64,000 nt of DNA from Mesobacillus maritimus (GTDB lineage Bacteria > Bacillota > Bacilli > Bacillales > Cytobacillaceae), in contig NZ_JACWFH010000005.1 in assembly GCF_019749255.1 (NCBI RefSeq), positions 1 through 64,000 on the forward strand, written 5' to 3'. Under the pieces are notes generated by a model, which saw nothing but the letters and a program-made list of their open reading frames with translations, did not search any database and was not told the DNA's origin. Position numbers and translations under genes: made by a program. Every line of letters begins with the position of its first letter. The first letter of the stretch is position 1. Shown here one piece after another: positions 7,495-17,378 of the stretch.

Positions 7495-8451
7495 ATGCGA
7501 CCAATAGTATTAGGGGTTTTAGCAGCGCTTTTTTTTGCTGTTACGTTTGTCGTAAACCGAGCGATGGACCTGGCTGGAGGTAGTTGGATTTGGAGCGCTT
7601 CCCTTCGATACATATTTATGGTTCCTTTTTTAGTCATTATTGTTTTAACACGTAAAAACCTTAAACAGCTGTTTTCAGTTATGAAAGAACACCCCAGAAG
7701 TTGGTTAGTCTGGAGCTTTATTGGATTTGGGTTATTCTATGCTCCCCTTTGCTTTGCTGCCGCGTACTCTCCTGGTTGGTTAATTGCAGGAACTTGGCAA
7801 ATCACGATCATTTCAGGTTCCCTCCTAGCCCCACTCTTTTGGGTCACACTGGGGAACAAGAAGGTAAAAGGAAAAATTCCCCTTAAAGGTCTTATGTTGT
7901 CTATGATCATTCTAATAGGAATTATCCTGATGCAAATTGAACATGCTCAATCAATTCCTTTGGCTACAGTATTATTGGGAATTCTGCCAGTTATTATCGC
8001 TTCCTTCGCCTATCCACTAGGAAATCGTAAAATGATGGAAATCTGTGATGGTCGTTTAGATGCCTATCAAAGAGTTCTTGGAATGACCCTTGCTAGCTTG
8101 CCACTTTGGTTTCTATTATCGATTTATGGGTTATTTACAGTCGGAGCTCCTACTTTACAACAAGGCATACAGTCTTTAATTGTTGCTATTTCATCAGGGG
8201 TTATTGCAACCGTTCTATTTTTTATGGCTACTGATATGGTTAGAGGGAATATGCAAAAGCTAGCTGCTGTAGAAGCAACACAATCCATAGAAGTCCTGTT
8301 TGCATTAGTTGGAGAAATCATCATTTTATCCCTCCCGATTCCTACTCCACTTTCCTGGCTGGGGATATTAGTGGTGATTATAGGAATGGTCATTCATAGC
8401 TATGTATCAAGCATTGAAAAAGGACCTGCTACCACAACGATTAATGCTTAA
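7495..8451 (+). CDS. DMT-superfamily transporter (multidrug resistance efflux transporter family)
   Basis: 318 residues with about ten hydrophobic helices arranged as two repeats, the layout of drug/metabolite transporters. The first helix begins PIVLGVLAALFFAVTFVVNR. The second repeat contains AVEATQSIEVLFALVGEII near residue 265. The sequence resembles the EmrE-like multidrug resistance efflux family common in Bacillus; the substrate cannot be read from sequence. The ATG is preceded by GGTGAGGTGG at 7 bases. The gene is single, closed by a UUCG-loop terminator shared with ppc. Confidence 0.8.
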   Translation: MRPIVLGVLAALFFAVTFVVNRAMDLAGGSWIWSASLRYIFMVPFLVIIVLTRKNLKQLFSVMKEHPRSWLVWSFIGFGLFYAPLCFAAAYSPGWLIAGTWQITIISGSLLAPLFWVTLGNKKVKGKIPLKGLMLSMIILIGIILMQIEHAQSIPLATVLLGILPVIIASFAYPLGNRKMMEICDGRLDAYQRVLGMTLASLPLWFLLSIYGLFTVGAPTLQQGIQSLIVAISSGVIATVLFFMATDMVRGNMQKLAAVEATQSIEVLFALVGEIIILSLPIPTPLSWLGILVVIIGMVIHSYVSSIEKGPATTTINA

Positions 8452-8460
8452 GTTAACCTG

Positions 8461-8493
8461 AAAAGAGGCCAACATTTCGATGTCGGCCTCTTT
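8461..8493. terminator. Bidirectional terminator between the DMT gene and ppc
   Basis: The stem AAAGAGGCC-ACAT/ATGT-GGCCTCTTT with one internal mismatch is capped by a stable TTCG tetraloop and has A/T tracts on both sides. Confidence 0.9.
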
Positions 8494-8519
8494 CTTTGAT
8501 TTGAATATTTCTTCTTCAA

Positions 8520-11291
8520 TCAACCAGTATTTCTTAACCCAGCAGCCACACCACTAATGGTTAACAATACTTGTGTCACGAGTTCTTCGTCCGGCTCTTC
8601 GGTATTACGAATTTCTTTAATGAGTTCCACTTGGATAAAGTTAAGTGGGTCAACATATGGATTTCTTCGGTGGACAGATTCTTTAATGTTTGGAGTATGA
8701 TCAAGCAACTCTTCATCCTCAACGATTTTCAAAAGAATCTCTTTTGTTTTGTTATATTCCTCAACAATATTAGAGAAAATTCGATCGGCCACTTCTTGAT
8801 TCTTCACCAATTGGCTATACTCTTTTGCAGTAGTAATATCAGCCTTCATTAGGGCCATTTGCAAATTATCAATGGTTGAGCGGAAAAATGGCCACTCCTC
8901 GTACATTTCCTGCAGAAGTTTTAAGTTCTCTTCACTTTCTGCTGCAAAGCTTTCTAGCCCTGAACCTGCTGCATACCATCCTGGTAAAAGCTGGCGACTT
9001 TGCGTCCAAGCAAATACCCATGGAATCGCCCTTAAATTTTCAAACTCTGCGCTATTTTTTCGACTCATTGGACGAGAACCAATATTTAAGCCACCGATTT
9101 CCTGTAATGGTGTCGCTTCATTAAAATAGGTGATAAAATCAGAATCGGCAAAAACAAGGTCTTGATATTTTCTTAAAGACACTTCCGACATTTTCTCAAT
9201 TGCCTCTACCCATCTTGCATCACGGTGATGCGTCTGTTCAGACTCATTTAAGACATGGGCAGCTGCACGCACTAAGGTTGAAGTGGCCTGTTCAAGACTT
9301 CTGTAGGCAATATCTTTAATTAAGTATCTAGAAGAAAGAACCTCCCCTTGCTCGGTAATTTTAATGCCTTCACCAAGAGTTTCTAACGGCTGGGACATTA
9401 AACTGCGATGCAATGGACCGCCTCCACGGCCAAGTGAACCTCCACGACCATGGAAAAACTTCAAGCCAATCTGATATTTCTTCGCCATTTCATGGATTTC
9501 AACCTGCGCCTTGTATAATTTCCAGTTCGCCGTTAAGGTTCCACCATCTTTACTTCCATCTGAATATCCTAGCATGATTTCCTGTTGGTTATTCAACTTT
9601 TTCAGATGTTCCCGATATAAAGGCATCTGGAACAGAGTTTCCATAATCTCTCGGCCAGCAGTTAAGTCATCTATCGTCTCTAACAATGGAGCCACATTCA
9701 AATCACTCTCCACTGCTCCATCTGCATGTAAGCGATAAATTCCCGCTTCTTTAGCTAATACAAGAACCTCAAGAATATCACTAGGTGATTGTGTCATCGA
9801 AATTAGATAAACGGATATAGACCTTTTCCCAAATGATTTATGCGCCTTTTTAATCAAGTTAAACACATCAAGCATTTTTTGAGTTTCCTTTGAGTAATCC
9901 TCATGCAACAATAGTAGGGAACGAGGATCAACAAGAATTCCTTGTAGGACCTTGATCTTTTCCTCTTCTGTTAATGCTTGATAATTCTCAGTGACTCGTG
10001 CTTTACGAAGAATTTCAGTAATGGCTGCTTCATGTTCCCCGCTATGGTTTCGTATATCAAGTGTAGCAAGATGGAAGCCAAATAGTTGTACCTGACGAAT
10101 TAGTTTTTGTAGCATCTTTAGTTCGTGATTCGTTGGGTGATGCTGGTAAATACTTCTCTTAACCTGGTATAAATCTTCTAGTAGTTCTTCTGCAGATCTA
10201 TAACCAATCTCAGACTCGCCAACTTCCTTTAAACGGTGAAGAATAACTGCAAATTTCCGGCGATAAACTTCATTTTCAATCGGCCATCTTCTGTTTTCTT
10301 CTAAATATGTTTCCTCTTCTTTTGGAAGAGATTCTAATAATTCAGTGCTTACTTTTACTCGCGTTGTTGCATGACTCATTCTCTTCATTAATTCAATAAG
10401 CACGTTTTTATACTTTTTCAATACAAGTCGTTTTTGTTTATTTAATGTTTCCCAAGTAACCTCAGGCGTAACATGCGGGTTTCCATCGCGGTCCCCACCA
10501 ATCCAGGAGCCAAAATGCAAGAAATTCGGTACTTCCCACTGATGTTGTGGAAAGTGTTCCTCTAAACTCTCTTCTACTTCTTGATGGATTTCAGGAAGTA
10601 CATCAAATAGAGTTTGGTCGAAATAATATAATCCATTTCTGACCTCATCAATAACTGTTGGTTTGCGATGACGTAGCTCATCAGTCTGCCAAAGAGCCAT
10701 CATTTCATTATAGAGGCTTTCTTTTAATTTTTTTCGTTCCTTTGCAGAAAGCAATGGATTATCTAATGTTTTTAATATATCGGCAATCCGTTTTTGAAGC
10801 TCTAGGATTGACCTCTTAGTAGCCTCCGTAGGATGTGCTGTTATGACTAATTCCAGTGAGATTTTCTCGAGAACATTCTGGATAATTTCTGAACTAATTT
10901 GATTTTCTTTTAGTGCCTGAACCGCATGGTCTATAGAACCTGGTTGCGCTTGCACATCGGCTTGAAGTTGGTATTCTCGGCGTCTTCTAATCCGGTGATT
11001 TTGTTCGGCAATATTAACGAGATGAAAGTATACCGCAAAAGCACGAATAACTTGTTTTCTCATCTCGGGATTTAGTCCTGCAATTTCCTGTTTTATCTCA
11101 TTATAGATTTCTGTATTAAAATCATTCCGAAGGTCCTTACACATCGTTCGAATCTTTTCTACCTTGTCTAAAAGTTCAATCTCACCCTGATAGACTAGGA
11201 TTTCTCCAAGCATTCCACCTAACATTTTCACGTCCCGGCGCAATGGAAGACTACTATTATTTGTCACTAAACCTGTTGTCATTCTTTTCAC
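8520..11291 (-). CDS. ppc: Phosphoenolpyruvate carboxylase
   Basis: 923 residues, full length for bacterial PEP carboxylase, a cytosolic enzyme converting PEP and bicarbonate to oxaloacetate to refill the TCA cycle. Catalytic signatures are present: VITAHPTEATKR near residue 150 (catalytic His), GGDRDGNPHVT near 265, GYSDGSKDGG near 575 and FHGRGGSLGRGGGP near 617. The C-terminus ends in RNTG, as in most members. AGGAAGG-type sequence precedes the ATG. PEP carboxylase is absent from B. subtilis, which uses pyruvate carboxylase, but occurs in several other Bacillaceae, so its presence helps narrow the lineage. The gene is monocistronic with about 200 bp to the next gene upstream. Confidence 0.97.
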   Translation of the reverse strand: MKRMTTGLVTNNSSLPLRRDVKMLGGMLGEILVYQGEIELLDKVEKIRTMCKDLRNDFNTEIYNEIKQEIAGLNPEMRKQVIRAFAVYFHLVNIAEQNHRIRRRREYQLQADVQAQPGSIDHAVQALKENQISSEIIQNVLEKISLELVITAHPTEATKRSILELQKRIADILKTLDNPLLSAKERKKLKESLYNEMMALWQTDELRHRKPTVIDEVRNGLYYFDQTLFDVLPEIHQEVEESLEEHFPQHQWEVPNFLHFGSWIGGDRDGNPHVTPEVTWETLNKQKRLVLKKYKNVLIELMKRMSHATTRVKVSTELLESLPKEEETYLEENRRWPIENEVYRRKFAVILHRLKEVGESEIGYRSAEELLEDLYQVKRSIYQHHPTNHELKMLQKLIRQVQLFGFHLATLDIRNHSGEHEAAITEILRKARVTENYQALTEEEKIKVLQGILVDPRSLLLLHEDYSKETQKMLDVFNLIKKAHKSFGKRSISVYLISMTQSPSDILEVLVLAKEAGIYRLHADGAVESDLNVAPLLETIDDLTAGREIMETLFQMPLYREHLKKLNNQQEIMLGYSDGSKDGGTLTANWKLYKAQVEIHEMAKKYQIGLKFFHGRGGSLGRGGGPLHRSLMSQPLETLGEGIKITEQGEVLSSRYLIKDIAYRSLEQATSTLVRAAAHVLNESEQTHHRDARWVEAIEKMSEVSLRKYQDLVFADSDFITYFNEATPLQEIGGLNIGSRPMSRKNSAEFENLRAIPWVFAWTQSRQLLPGWYAAGSGLESFAAESEENLKLLQEMYEEWPFFRSTIDNLQMALMKADITTAKEYSQLVKNQEVADRIFSNIVEEYNKTKEILLKIVEDEELLDHTPNIKESVHRRNPYVDPLNFIQVELIKEIRNTEEPDEELVTQVLLTISGVAAGLRNTG

Positions 11292-11462
11292 CTTCCTACT
11301 GTTACAGTTCTTAGAATTTTTAAATAATATAACATAACTTTGGGAAAAGGTGTAGAAAAAAGTATTATTTTGATAGTATTTTTCTTTATTTAGCAGAAAT
11401 TAAGGATATTTTCCTATGAAAAATTGATTCTTATTTAGAATATTTTAGAAGATACCCAGCGT

Positions 11463-11494
11463 AAAAAAAACGACACTCCTTAGAGTACCGCTTT
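11463..11494 (-). terminator. Terminator of the arsR-type gene
   Basis: On the minus strand the stem AGCGGTACTC/GAGTGTCGTT (with G-U pairs) is followed by a run of eight T (11463-11470 on the plus strand as A). Confidence 0.8.
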
Positions 11495-11833
11495 TTATTC
11501 ATCCTCTATTCTATCATTCATTTTGTCTAACATAGAAATTGCATCAACTAAATGATTATTAAAAATTTGTTTGGCTACCTCTAATAGTTGAATAATCATC
11601 GGGTCTCTAAGAGAATAGATCACTTGATTGCCTTCTTTTCTCCCTGTCACAATATTTTTGTTTCGTAGTACGGTTAGCTGTTGGGAAACGGCAGATCCCT
11701 CGCTCCCAATAAGTAGCTTCATCTCATTTACATTTTTATCTCCTTCTGACAATAATTCAAGAATCCGAATACGGATAGGATGGGCAAGTGCTTTAAAAAA
11801 ATCCGCTTTAAACCTCTGCATTTCAAGATCCAA
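11495..11833 (-). CDS. ArsR-family winged-helix transcriptional regulator
   Basis: 112 residues. The helix-turn-helix core is HPIRIRILELLSEGDKNVNE, then GSEGSAVSQQLTVLRNKNIV, then a beta-wing (GRKEGNQVIYSLRDP). No CxC metal site of the classical ArsR/CadC type is visible, so the signal is probably not a soft metal bound at the alpha-3 site. It lies 108 bp downstream of the SulP transporter gene on the same strand and may be co-transcribed with it and control it; this is inferred from position. The start is TTG with AGAGG 8 bases upstream. Confidence 0.85.
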   Translation of the reverse strand: MDLEMQRFKADFFKALAHPIRIRILELLSEGDKNVNEMKLLIGSEGSAVSQQLTVLRNKNIVTGRKEGNQVIYSLRDPMIIQLLEVAKQIFNNHLVDAISMLDKMNDRIEDE

Positions 11834-11941
11834 TCGTTCTTCCTCTCTTTCAACTAGGGTCTTTTCTTTGCTCCACTTTGTGTTATTACAATTAAAACTC
11901 CTTGAATACGCTAGCTCTATTCAGTACACAGCCTGAAACTA

Positions 11942-13693
11942 TTAACTAGAAAAAGCTGGCTGTTTCTCAACCGCATCATTTTTTGCTCCAGAAAGTTTAT
12001 CGCATTCTCTAAAAGCAAAATGCTTACAGCCTAGGCATTTATTTTGATTGATTTCATTAAGCGCATAATTGATTGCTTCTCCTGTATGATCAAAAAAGTG
12101 ATCTTCTCCTATGGTATCATATAACCCTGTTTTTTGTAGCAATTCCCTAGGTTGTTGTTGGATACCAGAAATAATCACAATTCCATGCTGTGAAAAATGG
12201 TTGACAATACTCGCAAAGTTGGATTCCCCTGTCGTATCCATAAAAGGAACCTTCCCCATCCTTAGCAGTAAAACCTTTGGCCGAAAATGAATGGTATTCA
12301 TAATCGAATGTTCGAACGTTTGAGCTGCCCCAAAAAACAACGGGCCTTCTACATTATAAATGCTAATTTGTGGACAATCATGGGTTTGGGAGACAATCTG
12401 ACTTTCCACTTTTTCATGTTTTTGATTCGGCAAGACCTTTGTGATCACCATTACATCACTCATTCGCTTCGTGAATAAAATTACCGCTAACACTAAACCT
12501 ACTTCCACAGCAGCAGTTAAATTTACAAAGACAGTTAATAAAAAGGTTACAGTAAGAATAAGAGAGTCTGCAGTTTTTGTTTTTAATAGATGATAAAAAA
12601 CATGTCTTTCGCTCATATTCCATGCGACTACCATAAGAATTGGTGCCATACTTGCAAGGGGTATTTTCGATGCATAAGGAGCGAACAATAACAAAACAAG
12701 TAGAACGACCACCCCATGGATGATACCAGACATGGGCGAAACTGCCCCGTTTTTTATATTAGTTGCGGTTCTGGCAATAGCTCCAGTTGCTGGAATCCCG
12801 CCAAATAAAGGTGCTACCATATTAGCAATTCCCTGCCCCACTAACTCTCGATTGCTATTATGTTTGCTATTTGACATTCCATCTGCAACAACGGCCGATA
12901 ATAAGGATTCTATCGCTCCAAGAATCGCAATTACAAAAGCCGGTCGGATTAACAGCTGGATCTTTTCAAACGTGATTTCCGGAAATGCAAAATGAGGTAA
13001 GCTGTTGCTGATTTCCCCATAGGTCGAACCAATTGTCGCAACTTGACTTGGATACAAAAAAGTAGCTAGTAAAGTTGAAACAATTAACCCAATCAGTGGA
13101 CCAGGAACCTTTGGAAATAACTTAGGAGTAAGGATCACCATAATCAAACAAATAAGTGCTGTCAAAATGCTGTAAATACTCATGCTATCAATATGGAAAA
13201 CAATTTCTTTCATATTATCAATAAATAACTCGTGTTTTTCGACCCCTGATAGCCCTAGAAAATTCGGAATTTGACCTGTAAAAATAATGACCGCAATTCC
13301 AGCTGTAAATCCAATTGTAACTGGCCTTGGAATAAATTTGATTAACGAACCCAGTTTAAAAAGTCCCATTAATACGAGGATTATCCCTGCTAAAAAACCT
13401 GCAATTAACAGATTTTCAAAACCATAAGTCATTACAACACCAAACAATATCGGAATAAATGCTCCTGTTGGTCCACCTATTTGATATTTGGACCCACCGA
13501 ATAAAGAAATAAGTATTCCTGCAATAATCGTTGTGTAGATCCCATACTCCGGTTTAACACCTGAAGCAATCGCAAATGCCATTCCTAATGGAATTGCAAT
13601 GACACCAACCACAATCCCAGAAATCAAATCCTTTTGAAGCGCCTGAAGGGAGTATCCTTGATACCTCCCACGAAAAAACCCCTTTGGTAACAC
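11942..13693 (-). CDS. SulP-family inorganic anion transporter with STAS domain
   Basis: 583 residues. Residues about 15-410 are highly hydrophobic with the SLC26/SulP signature GLYTTII-like segment (KPEYGIYTTIIAGILISLF near 45-65) and GGPTGAFIPI. Residues about 440-545 form a STAS domain (VEGPLFFGAAQTFEHSI, then MGKVPFMDTTGESN). A short Cys-rich tail (NKCLGCKHFAFREC) follows and could bind metal. Substrates in this family are sulfate, bicarbonate or similar anions; bicarbonate would be attractive beside PEP carboxylase, but that is speculation. The start is GTG with ATGGAGG 9 bases upstream. Confidence 0.88.
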   Translation of the reverse strand: MLPKGFFRGRYQGYSLQALQKDLISGIVVGVIAIPLGMAFAIASGVKPEYGIYTTIIAGILISLFGGSKYQIGGPTGAFIPILFGVVMTYGFENLLIAGFLAGIILVLMGLFKLGSLIKFIPRPVTIGFTAGIAVIIFTGQIPNFLGLSGVEKHELFIDNMKEIVFHIDSMSIYSILTALICLIMVILTPKLFPKVPGPLIGLIVSTLLATFLYPSQVATIGSTYGEISNSLPHFAFPEITFEKIQLLIRPAFVIAILGAIESLLSAVVADGMSNSKHNSNRELVGQGIANMVAPLFGGIPATGAIARTATNIKNGAVSPMSGIIHGVVVLLVLLLFAPYASKIPLASMAPILMVVAWNMSERHVFYHLLKTKTADSLILTVTFLLTVFVNLTAAVEVGLVLAVILFTKRMSDVMVITKVLPNQKHEKVESQIVSQTHDCPQISIYNVEGPLFFGAAQTFEHSIMNTIHFRPKVLLLRMGKVPFMDTTGESNFASIVNHFSQHGIVIISGIQQQPRELLQKTGLYDTIGEDHFFDHTGEAINYALNEINQNKCLGCKHFAFRECDKLSGAKNDAVEKQPAFSS

Positions 13694-13961
13694 TTAAAAT
13701 GGCCTCCATTTCTCCTTCTTAATATCTATATATCTGATTATTTGAATATATTACTATATGAATCTACACCTGTTTTCTGCTCCTGTCAAAGGTTTTATTC
13801 CTAAATGTTCCAGTAAATGGTTGGATTTGCTTCGTACACCTTCTAGTGAATGAGCTTCTACTTTCGTCCATCATTCTTTGTAATTATTCTAAGCTTGAGT
13901 CTCCTTAAGCAGTTATGATTATGGACCATTCTGTCCATACTGATTATCTGGGAGGATTATT

Positions 13962-14846
13962 ATGACAAACCATATTGAAGGAACAATAGAACATCCTAGA
14001 CTATCCGTCATTACCATTGTAGCCCGTATTTTATTAATCACTTTAGGAGCTTTGTTAATGGCTGTAGGGCTAGAAATCTTTCTAGTGCCAAACAATGTTG
14101 TCGATGGTGGGATTACTGGCATTTCAATTATGCTTGCTCATATAACAGGATGGCGGCTCGGTGTTTTCCTCTTCCTATTAAACCTTCCATTCGTTTATTT
14201 AGGATATAAACAAATTGGAAAGACCTTTGCATTATCAACCATTTACGGCATCACCTTGTTATCCATTTTTACTGTGCTTTTGCATCATTCAGAAGCGTTC
14301 ACAGATGATGTGTTACTTGCAACAGTATTTGGTGGGATGCTCCTAGGAATTGGTGTTGGGATTGTGATTCGCAGTGGCGGTGCATTAGATGGTACGGAGA
14401 TTCTCGCTATCCTAATAAGCAAAAAGTTTCCCCTTACAGTGGGGAATATCGTCATGTTCTTTAATTTCTTTATCTTAGGTACAGCGGGATTTGTTTTTAC
14501 CTGGGACAGAGCGATGTATTCTCTCCTTACATATTATATTGCTTCGAAAGCGATTGACGCCGTTGTCGAAGGGTTTGAACAAACAAAATCAGTGTGGATT
14601 ATTAGCGATTTTTCCAAGGAAATTGCTGACAGCATCAATGCACGGCTAGGCCGTGGAGTCACTTTTTTGCATGGAGCGGGAGCCTATACAGGTGATGATA
14701 AACGAGTCATCTTTGTGGTGATTAACCGGATTGAGGAATCAAAACTAACACGCATTGTCCAGTACTGGGATCCACATGCATTTCTTGCCATTGGAGATAT
14801 CGCAGAAGTACGTGGAGGTCAATTTAAAAAGAAGGATATTCACTAG
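13962..14846 (+). CDS. YitT-family membrane protein (paralogue 1)
   Basis: 294 residues. Five to six membrane helices fill residues 20-200 (DUF161 region, with FLVPNNVVDGGITGISI and IRSGGALDGTEILAI). A cytosolic DUF2179 domain occupies about 215-290 (RLGRGVTFLHGAGAYTGDDK and VRGGQFKKKDIH). Function is unknown; members are common in Firmicutes in several copies. GGGAGG precedes the ATG. A second paralogue, about 70 percent identical by eye, lies 2.5 kb downstream at 17379-18272. Confidence 0.88.
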   Translation: MTNHIEGTIEHPRLSVITIVARILLITLGALLMAVGLEIFLVPNNVVDGGITGISIMLAHITGWRLGVFLFLLNLPFVYLGYKQIGKTFALSTIYGITLLSIFTVLLHHSEAFTDDVLLATVFGGMLLGIGVGIVIRSGGALDGTEILAILISKKFPLTVGNIVMFFNFFILGTAGFVFTWDRAMYSLLTYYIASKAIDAVVEGFEQTKSVWIISDFSKEIADSINARLGRGVTFLHGAGAYTGDDKRVIFVVINRIEESKLTRIVQYWDPHAFLAIGDIAEVRGGQFKKKDIH

Positions 14847-14888
14847 TAAGGATGAAAAAAGAATAAAACACAAAGACATCATTGTCCC

Positions 14889-14924
14889 AACAGCCGAATT
14901 CTTCTAAGGAGGAGTTCGGCTGTT
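14889..14924 (+). terminator. Terminator after YitT paralogue 1
   Basis: The stem AACAGCCGAA/TTCGGCTGTT has a 16-base loop and a short T tract behind it. Confidence 0.75.
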
Positions 14925-15069
14925 ATTGTTCTACCCTTTCCTTTGCAGGTTAGAATAGAACCTTTTTTTCTCTTTTTTTTTTGAAAAATAATTATATAAC
15001 AGTATTGATTTTATTACCTCTGTTATAGTACAATGAATTTAACAACAAACCGACTGGGGGAATTAAAAA

Positions 15070-15183
15070 ATGATGATGAAACCTACTGTAAAAGAATGCC
15101 GTGAATGTGGATGTAAGTTTGAGGAAAAACAAGAGTCTTATCTTTATGAATGTGAGCGTTGTATTTGTAGTCACGATGATTAA
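15070..15183 (+). CDS. Small zinc-ribbon-like protein, possibly YhfH family
   Basis: A 37-residue peptide starting MMMKPTVKECRECGCKFEEK and ending CERCICSHDD. Two CxxC pairs, with an extra Cys after each, form a plausible zinc ribbon. The spacing and small size recall the Bacillus YhfH-like family. GGGGGA lies about 9 bases before the ATG. A very strong palindrome follows within a few bases, which supports a discrete transcript. Confidence 0.6.
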   Translation: MMMKPTVKECRECGCKFEEKQESYLYECERCICSHDD

Positions 15184-15184
15184 G

Positions 15185-15228
15185 CAACAGTAGAAGACCT
15201 TCTCTTTTGAGAAGGTCTTCTACTGTTG
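15185..15228. terminator. Perfect 20-bp inverted repeat, probable terminator
   Basis: Both arms (15185-15204 and 15209-15228) match over 20 bp with a TTTT loop. There is no long T tract on either side, so it may act as a terminator for the small zinc-ribbon gene or as a processing or stability hairpin. Confidence 0.7.
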
Positions 15229-15410
15229 GTTAGCATAATTCGATTTTATATAGTTTACAAGTATTATATTATGTAAACCCATTTGATTGATTAACTCCAC
15301 ACAACATTCCCTCTCCGCATTGGTTGCCTCCAATAGTAGTGTTATCATAAATAGTAACAACATATCTGTAAGGTAAGATAATGAATCAATGTATTAAGGG
15401 GGAATGTTAA

Positions 15411-17087
15411 GTGCTTACTTTAAGCAACAAACACAATCCGCTAGAAAATAGCTCTTTAATTGAAAAATTCTCCTATCATAAACCCCAACTTAACTTGGCA
15501 CTTAAAGAAACAGTCGAAACCCATGAGAGCCTAATCAAACAAACACCTTTAGCTCCACGACCTGAACCAAAACCAACACTTTTTTCTTCTATAAAAACGC
15601 TTGGCTCTGCCTTCGCACGATTTAGTACATTTGCCACAAAAGCAGACGCAAGTATTAGCGCCTATAACACCCACGTAGTGAATGATGAAGATATAGGTTC
15701 ACCGGAATGGAAAAGGAACCTTGATAAAGAGTACCAAGCCCTTACTAAGAAAATAATAAGAGTGGTAAACCTATCAGACTTTGGTGCGATTGGAGATGGA
15801 AAAACAGATAACACAGCAGCCTTTAAAAAAGCAATTGGCAATGGTCAGGTAAAGGTGCTTGTCCCTGAAGGGGTGTTTGTAACAAATGGAGTTCGCCTAC
15901 CATCTTGGACGTGTCTCATCGGGGTGGGAAAAGGAAAATCAATAATAAAATTGAGTGACCGCTCGCCGAAAGGCACTAGGCTTGTGACGAATTACAATCA
16001 TTGGTTGGGGAATCATCATATCTCTGTTGAAGGAATGAGCCTAGATTGGAATGTCGAGCGCTTAGGAAATGCTGTCAAAACCTGCACATGGGGAAACCAT
16101 TCTAGTTGCTTTACTTTCGCAAATGTCACCTTCGGTTGGGTAAAAAATGTGGAAGCGATTAACGCTGGGTTACATGGGTTTGATGTTTCTGCTTCCTTTT
16201 ATGATTATTCCGGGGACGGGAATAAGGCCCGCGGGAGCAGTCAGTATATATGGCTCGACCAGTTAAACGCTTACGGATTTGGGGATGATGGAATTACTAC
16301 TCATCATAGTGAGAATATCTTCATTTCTAACTGTCACCTTTCCGATCCAAGTGGGCGTGCCCATAAAAAAGGATTTTCAAATTCGAATGGGATTGAAGTG
16401 GACGATGGTTCAAGAAATGTTTGGTTGAAAAATAATTCGACTACAAGATGCTTTGGCGGTGTAGAAGTGAAAGCTCACCATAACTCTTCTGCAGGAAACA
16501 ATGTCCACATCCTTGGCCATATATCTGTAAATGACAACCGCAGCTACAACTTTCGTCATATTGGCCACCATAAAAGGACCGATCCAAATTCTAAAACGGC
16601 CTATCACATCCAAGCGACGAATCTGATTTCCATTGCCCCAACCTTCACTGGTTTATACGAAGGCTCAACCCCTAGAGGAATGGTTATTTCAGCTTATGTT
16701 CATGTGGCTGTGAACCATTTTACTTTGATAGGAGATCCGGAATATGAATACCATAATAATCCAGTAATTGCGATTCAATATAAGGCTCGTAGTATCTATT
16801 TGAAAAATGTCTATATGCGTGACTTTCGATCTGCTAGTACGGATATTAGAATTTATGGAGGGGAACAACATGCAGACCATATTACATTACAAAACATTAA
16901 AATGGATTTCTCCTCCCCTGTAGCCATCGACATTGGGAAAAATGTGGCTAACGTGACTATTCAAAATCTCAATGCCGTTATTTCCAGTGGAAAATATGGC
17001 ATAAAAGCAGATACAAAACCTTTCCAATGTACTGAGCTTGATATCAAAGGCTATTCTTCTCCTATTAAAATCAATCACACTAAGTAA
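15411..17087 (+). CDS. Right-handed beta-helix protein (pectate lyase 3/GH28-like)
   Basis: 558 residues. Residues about 1-110 are a low-hydrophobicity N-terminal region of unknown role. Residues about 118-180 carry the Pectate_lyase_3 entry motif, VNLSDFGAIGDGKTDNTAAF, followed by a long parallel beta-helix (repeated short strands with Asn/Gly turns, for example LNAYGFGDDGITTHHSENIF and IEVDDGSRNVWLKNN). No signal peptide is evident, so export would need another route, or the protein may coat spores or be phage-tail-like. Catalytic activity is not established; the fold also serves in non-enzymatic surface proteins. The start is GTG with AAGGGGGAA upstream. It lies between two YitT paralogues. 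Confidence 0.75.
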   Translation: MLTLSNKHNPLENSSLIEKFSYHKPQLNLALKETVETHESLIKQTPLAPRPEPKPTLFSSIKTLGSAFARFSTFATKADASISAYNTHVVNDEDIGSPEWKRNLDKEYQALTKKIIRVVNLSDFGAIGDGKTDNTAAFKKAIGNGQVKVLVPEGVFVTNGVRLPSWTCLIGVGKGKSIIKLSDRSPKGTRLVTNYNHWLGNHHISVEGMSLDWNVERLGNAVKTCTWGNHSSCFTFANVTFGWVKNVEAINAGLHGFDVSASFYDYSGDGNKARGSSQYIWLDQLNAYGFGDDGITTHHSENIFISNCHLSDPSGRAHKKGFSNSNGIEVDDGSRNVWLKNNSTTRCFGGVEVKAHHNSSAGNNVHILGHISVNDNRSYNFRHIGHHKRTDPNSKTAYHIQATNLISIAPTFTGLYEGSTPRGMVISAYVHVAVNHFTLIGDPEYEYHNNPVIAIQYKARSIYLKNVYMRDFRSASTDIRIYGGEQHADHITLQNIKMDFSSPVAIDIGKNVANVTIQNLNAVISSGKYGIKADTKPFQCTELDIKGYSSPIKINHTK

Positions 17088-17117
17088 AGGGTGTCCCTGA
17101 ATGGGGCACCTTTTTAT
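17086..17117 (+). terminator. Terminator of the beta-helix gene
   Basis: AAAGG-TGTCCC pairs with GGGGCACCTTT (one bulge, one G-U), followed by TTTTTAT. Confidence 0.75.
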
Positions 17118-17378
17118 CTTTAACTGCCTTTTTCCTTATATTAAAGTCCCTTTGGTAGGTGTTAGAACAGTCGCAAGCCCTTCTATGAGTTTATGGCAAG
17201 TGAAAATTGTTTAAAACAAATGTCTTTTAATTTTCAAAAGCAATAAGGGTTGAGAAAATTGCCTTCTAAAAAGATCACAAACTTTTCTCTAATAGGAAAA
17301 ATATGCTAAAATTTACTTATAATCTATCACTAATCTACATATGATAGATTCATATAGGTAAGATAGGGGGTTTGATAG

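Noticed and set aside
8571-9738. Open frames on the plus strand inside ppc
   Set aside because: They are antisense to a full-length, highly conserved enzyme and lack ribosome binding sites.
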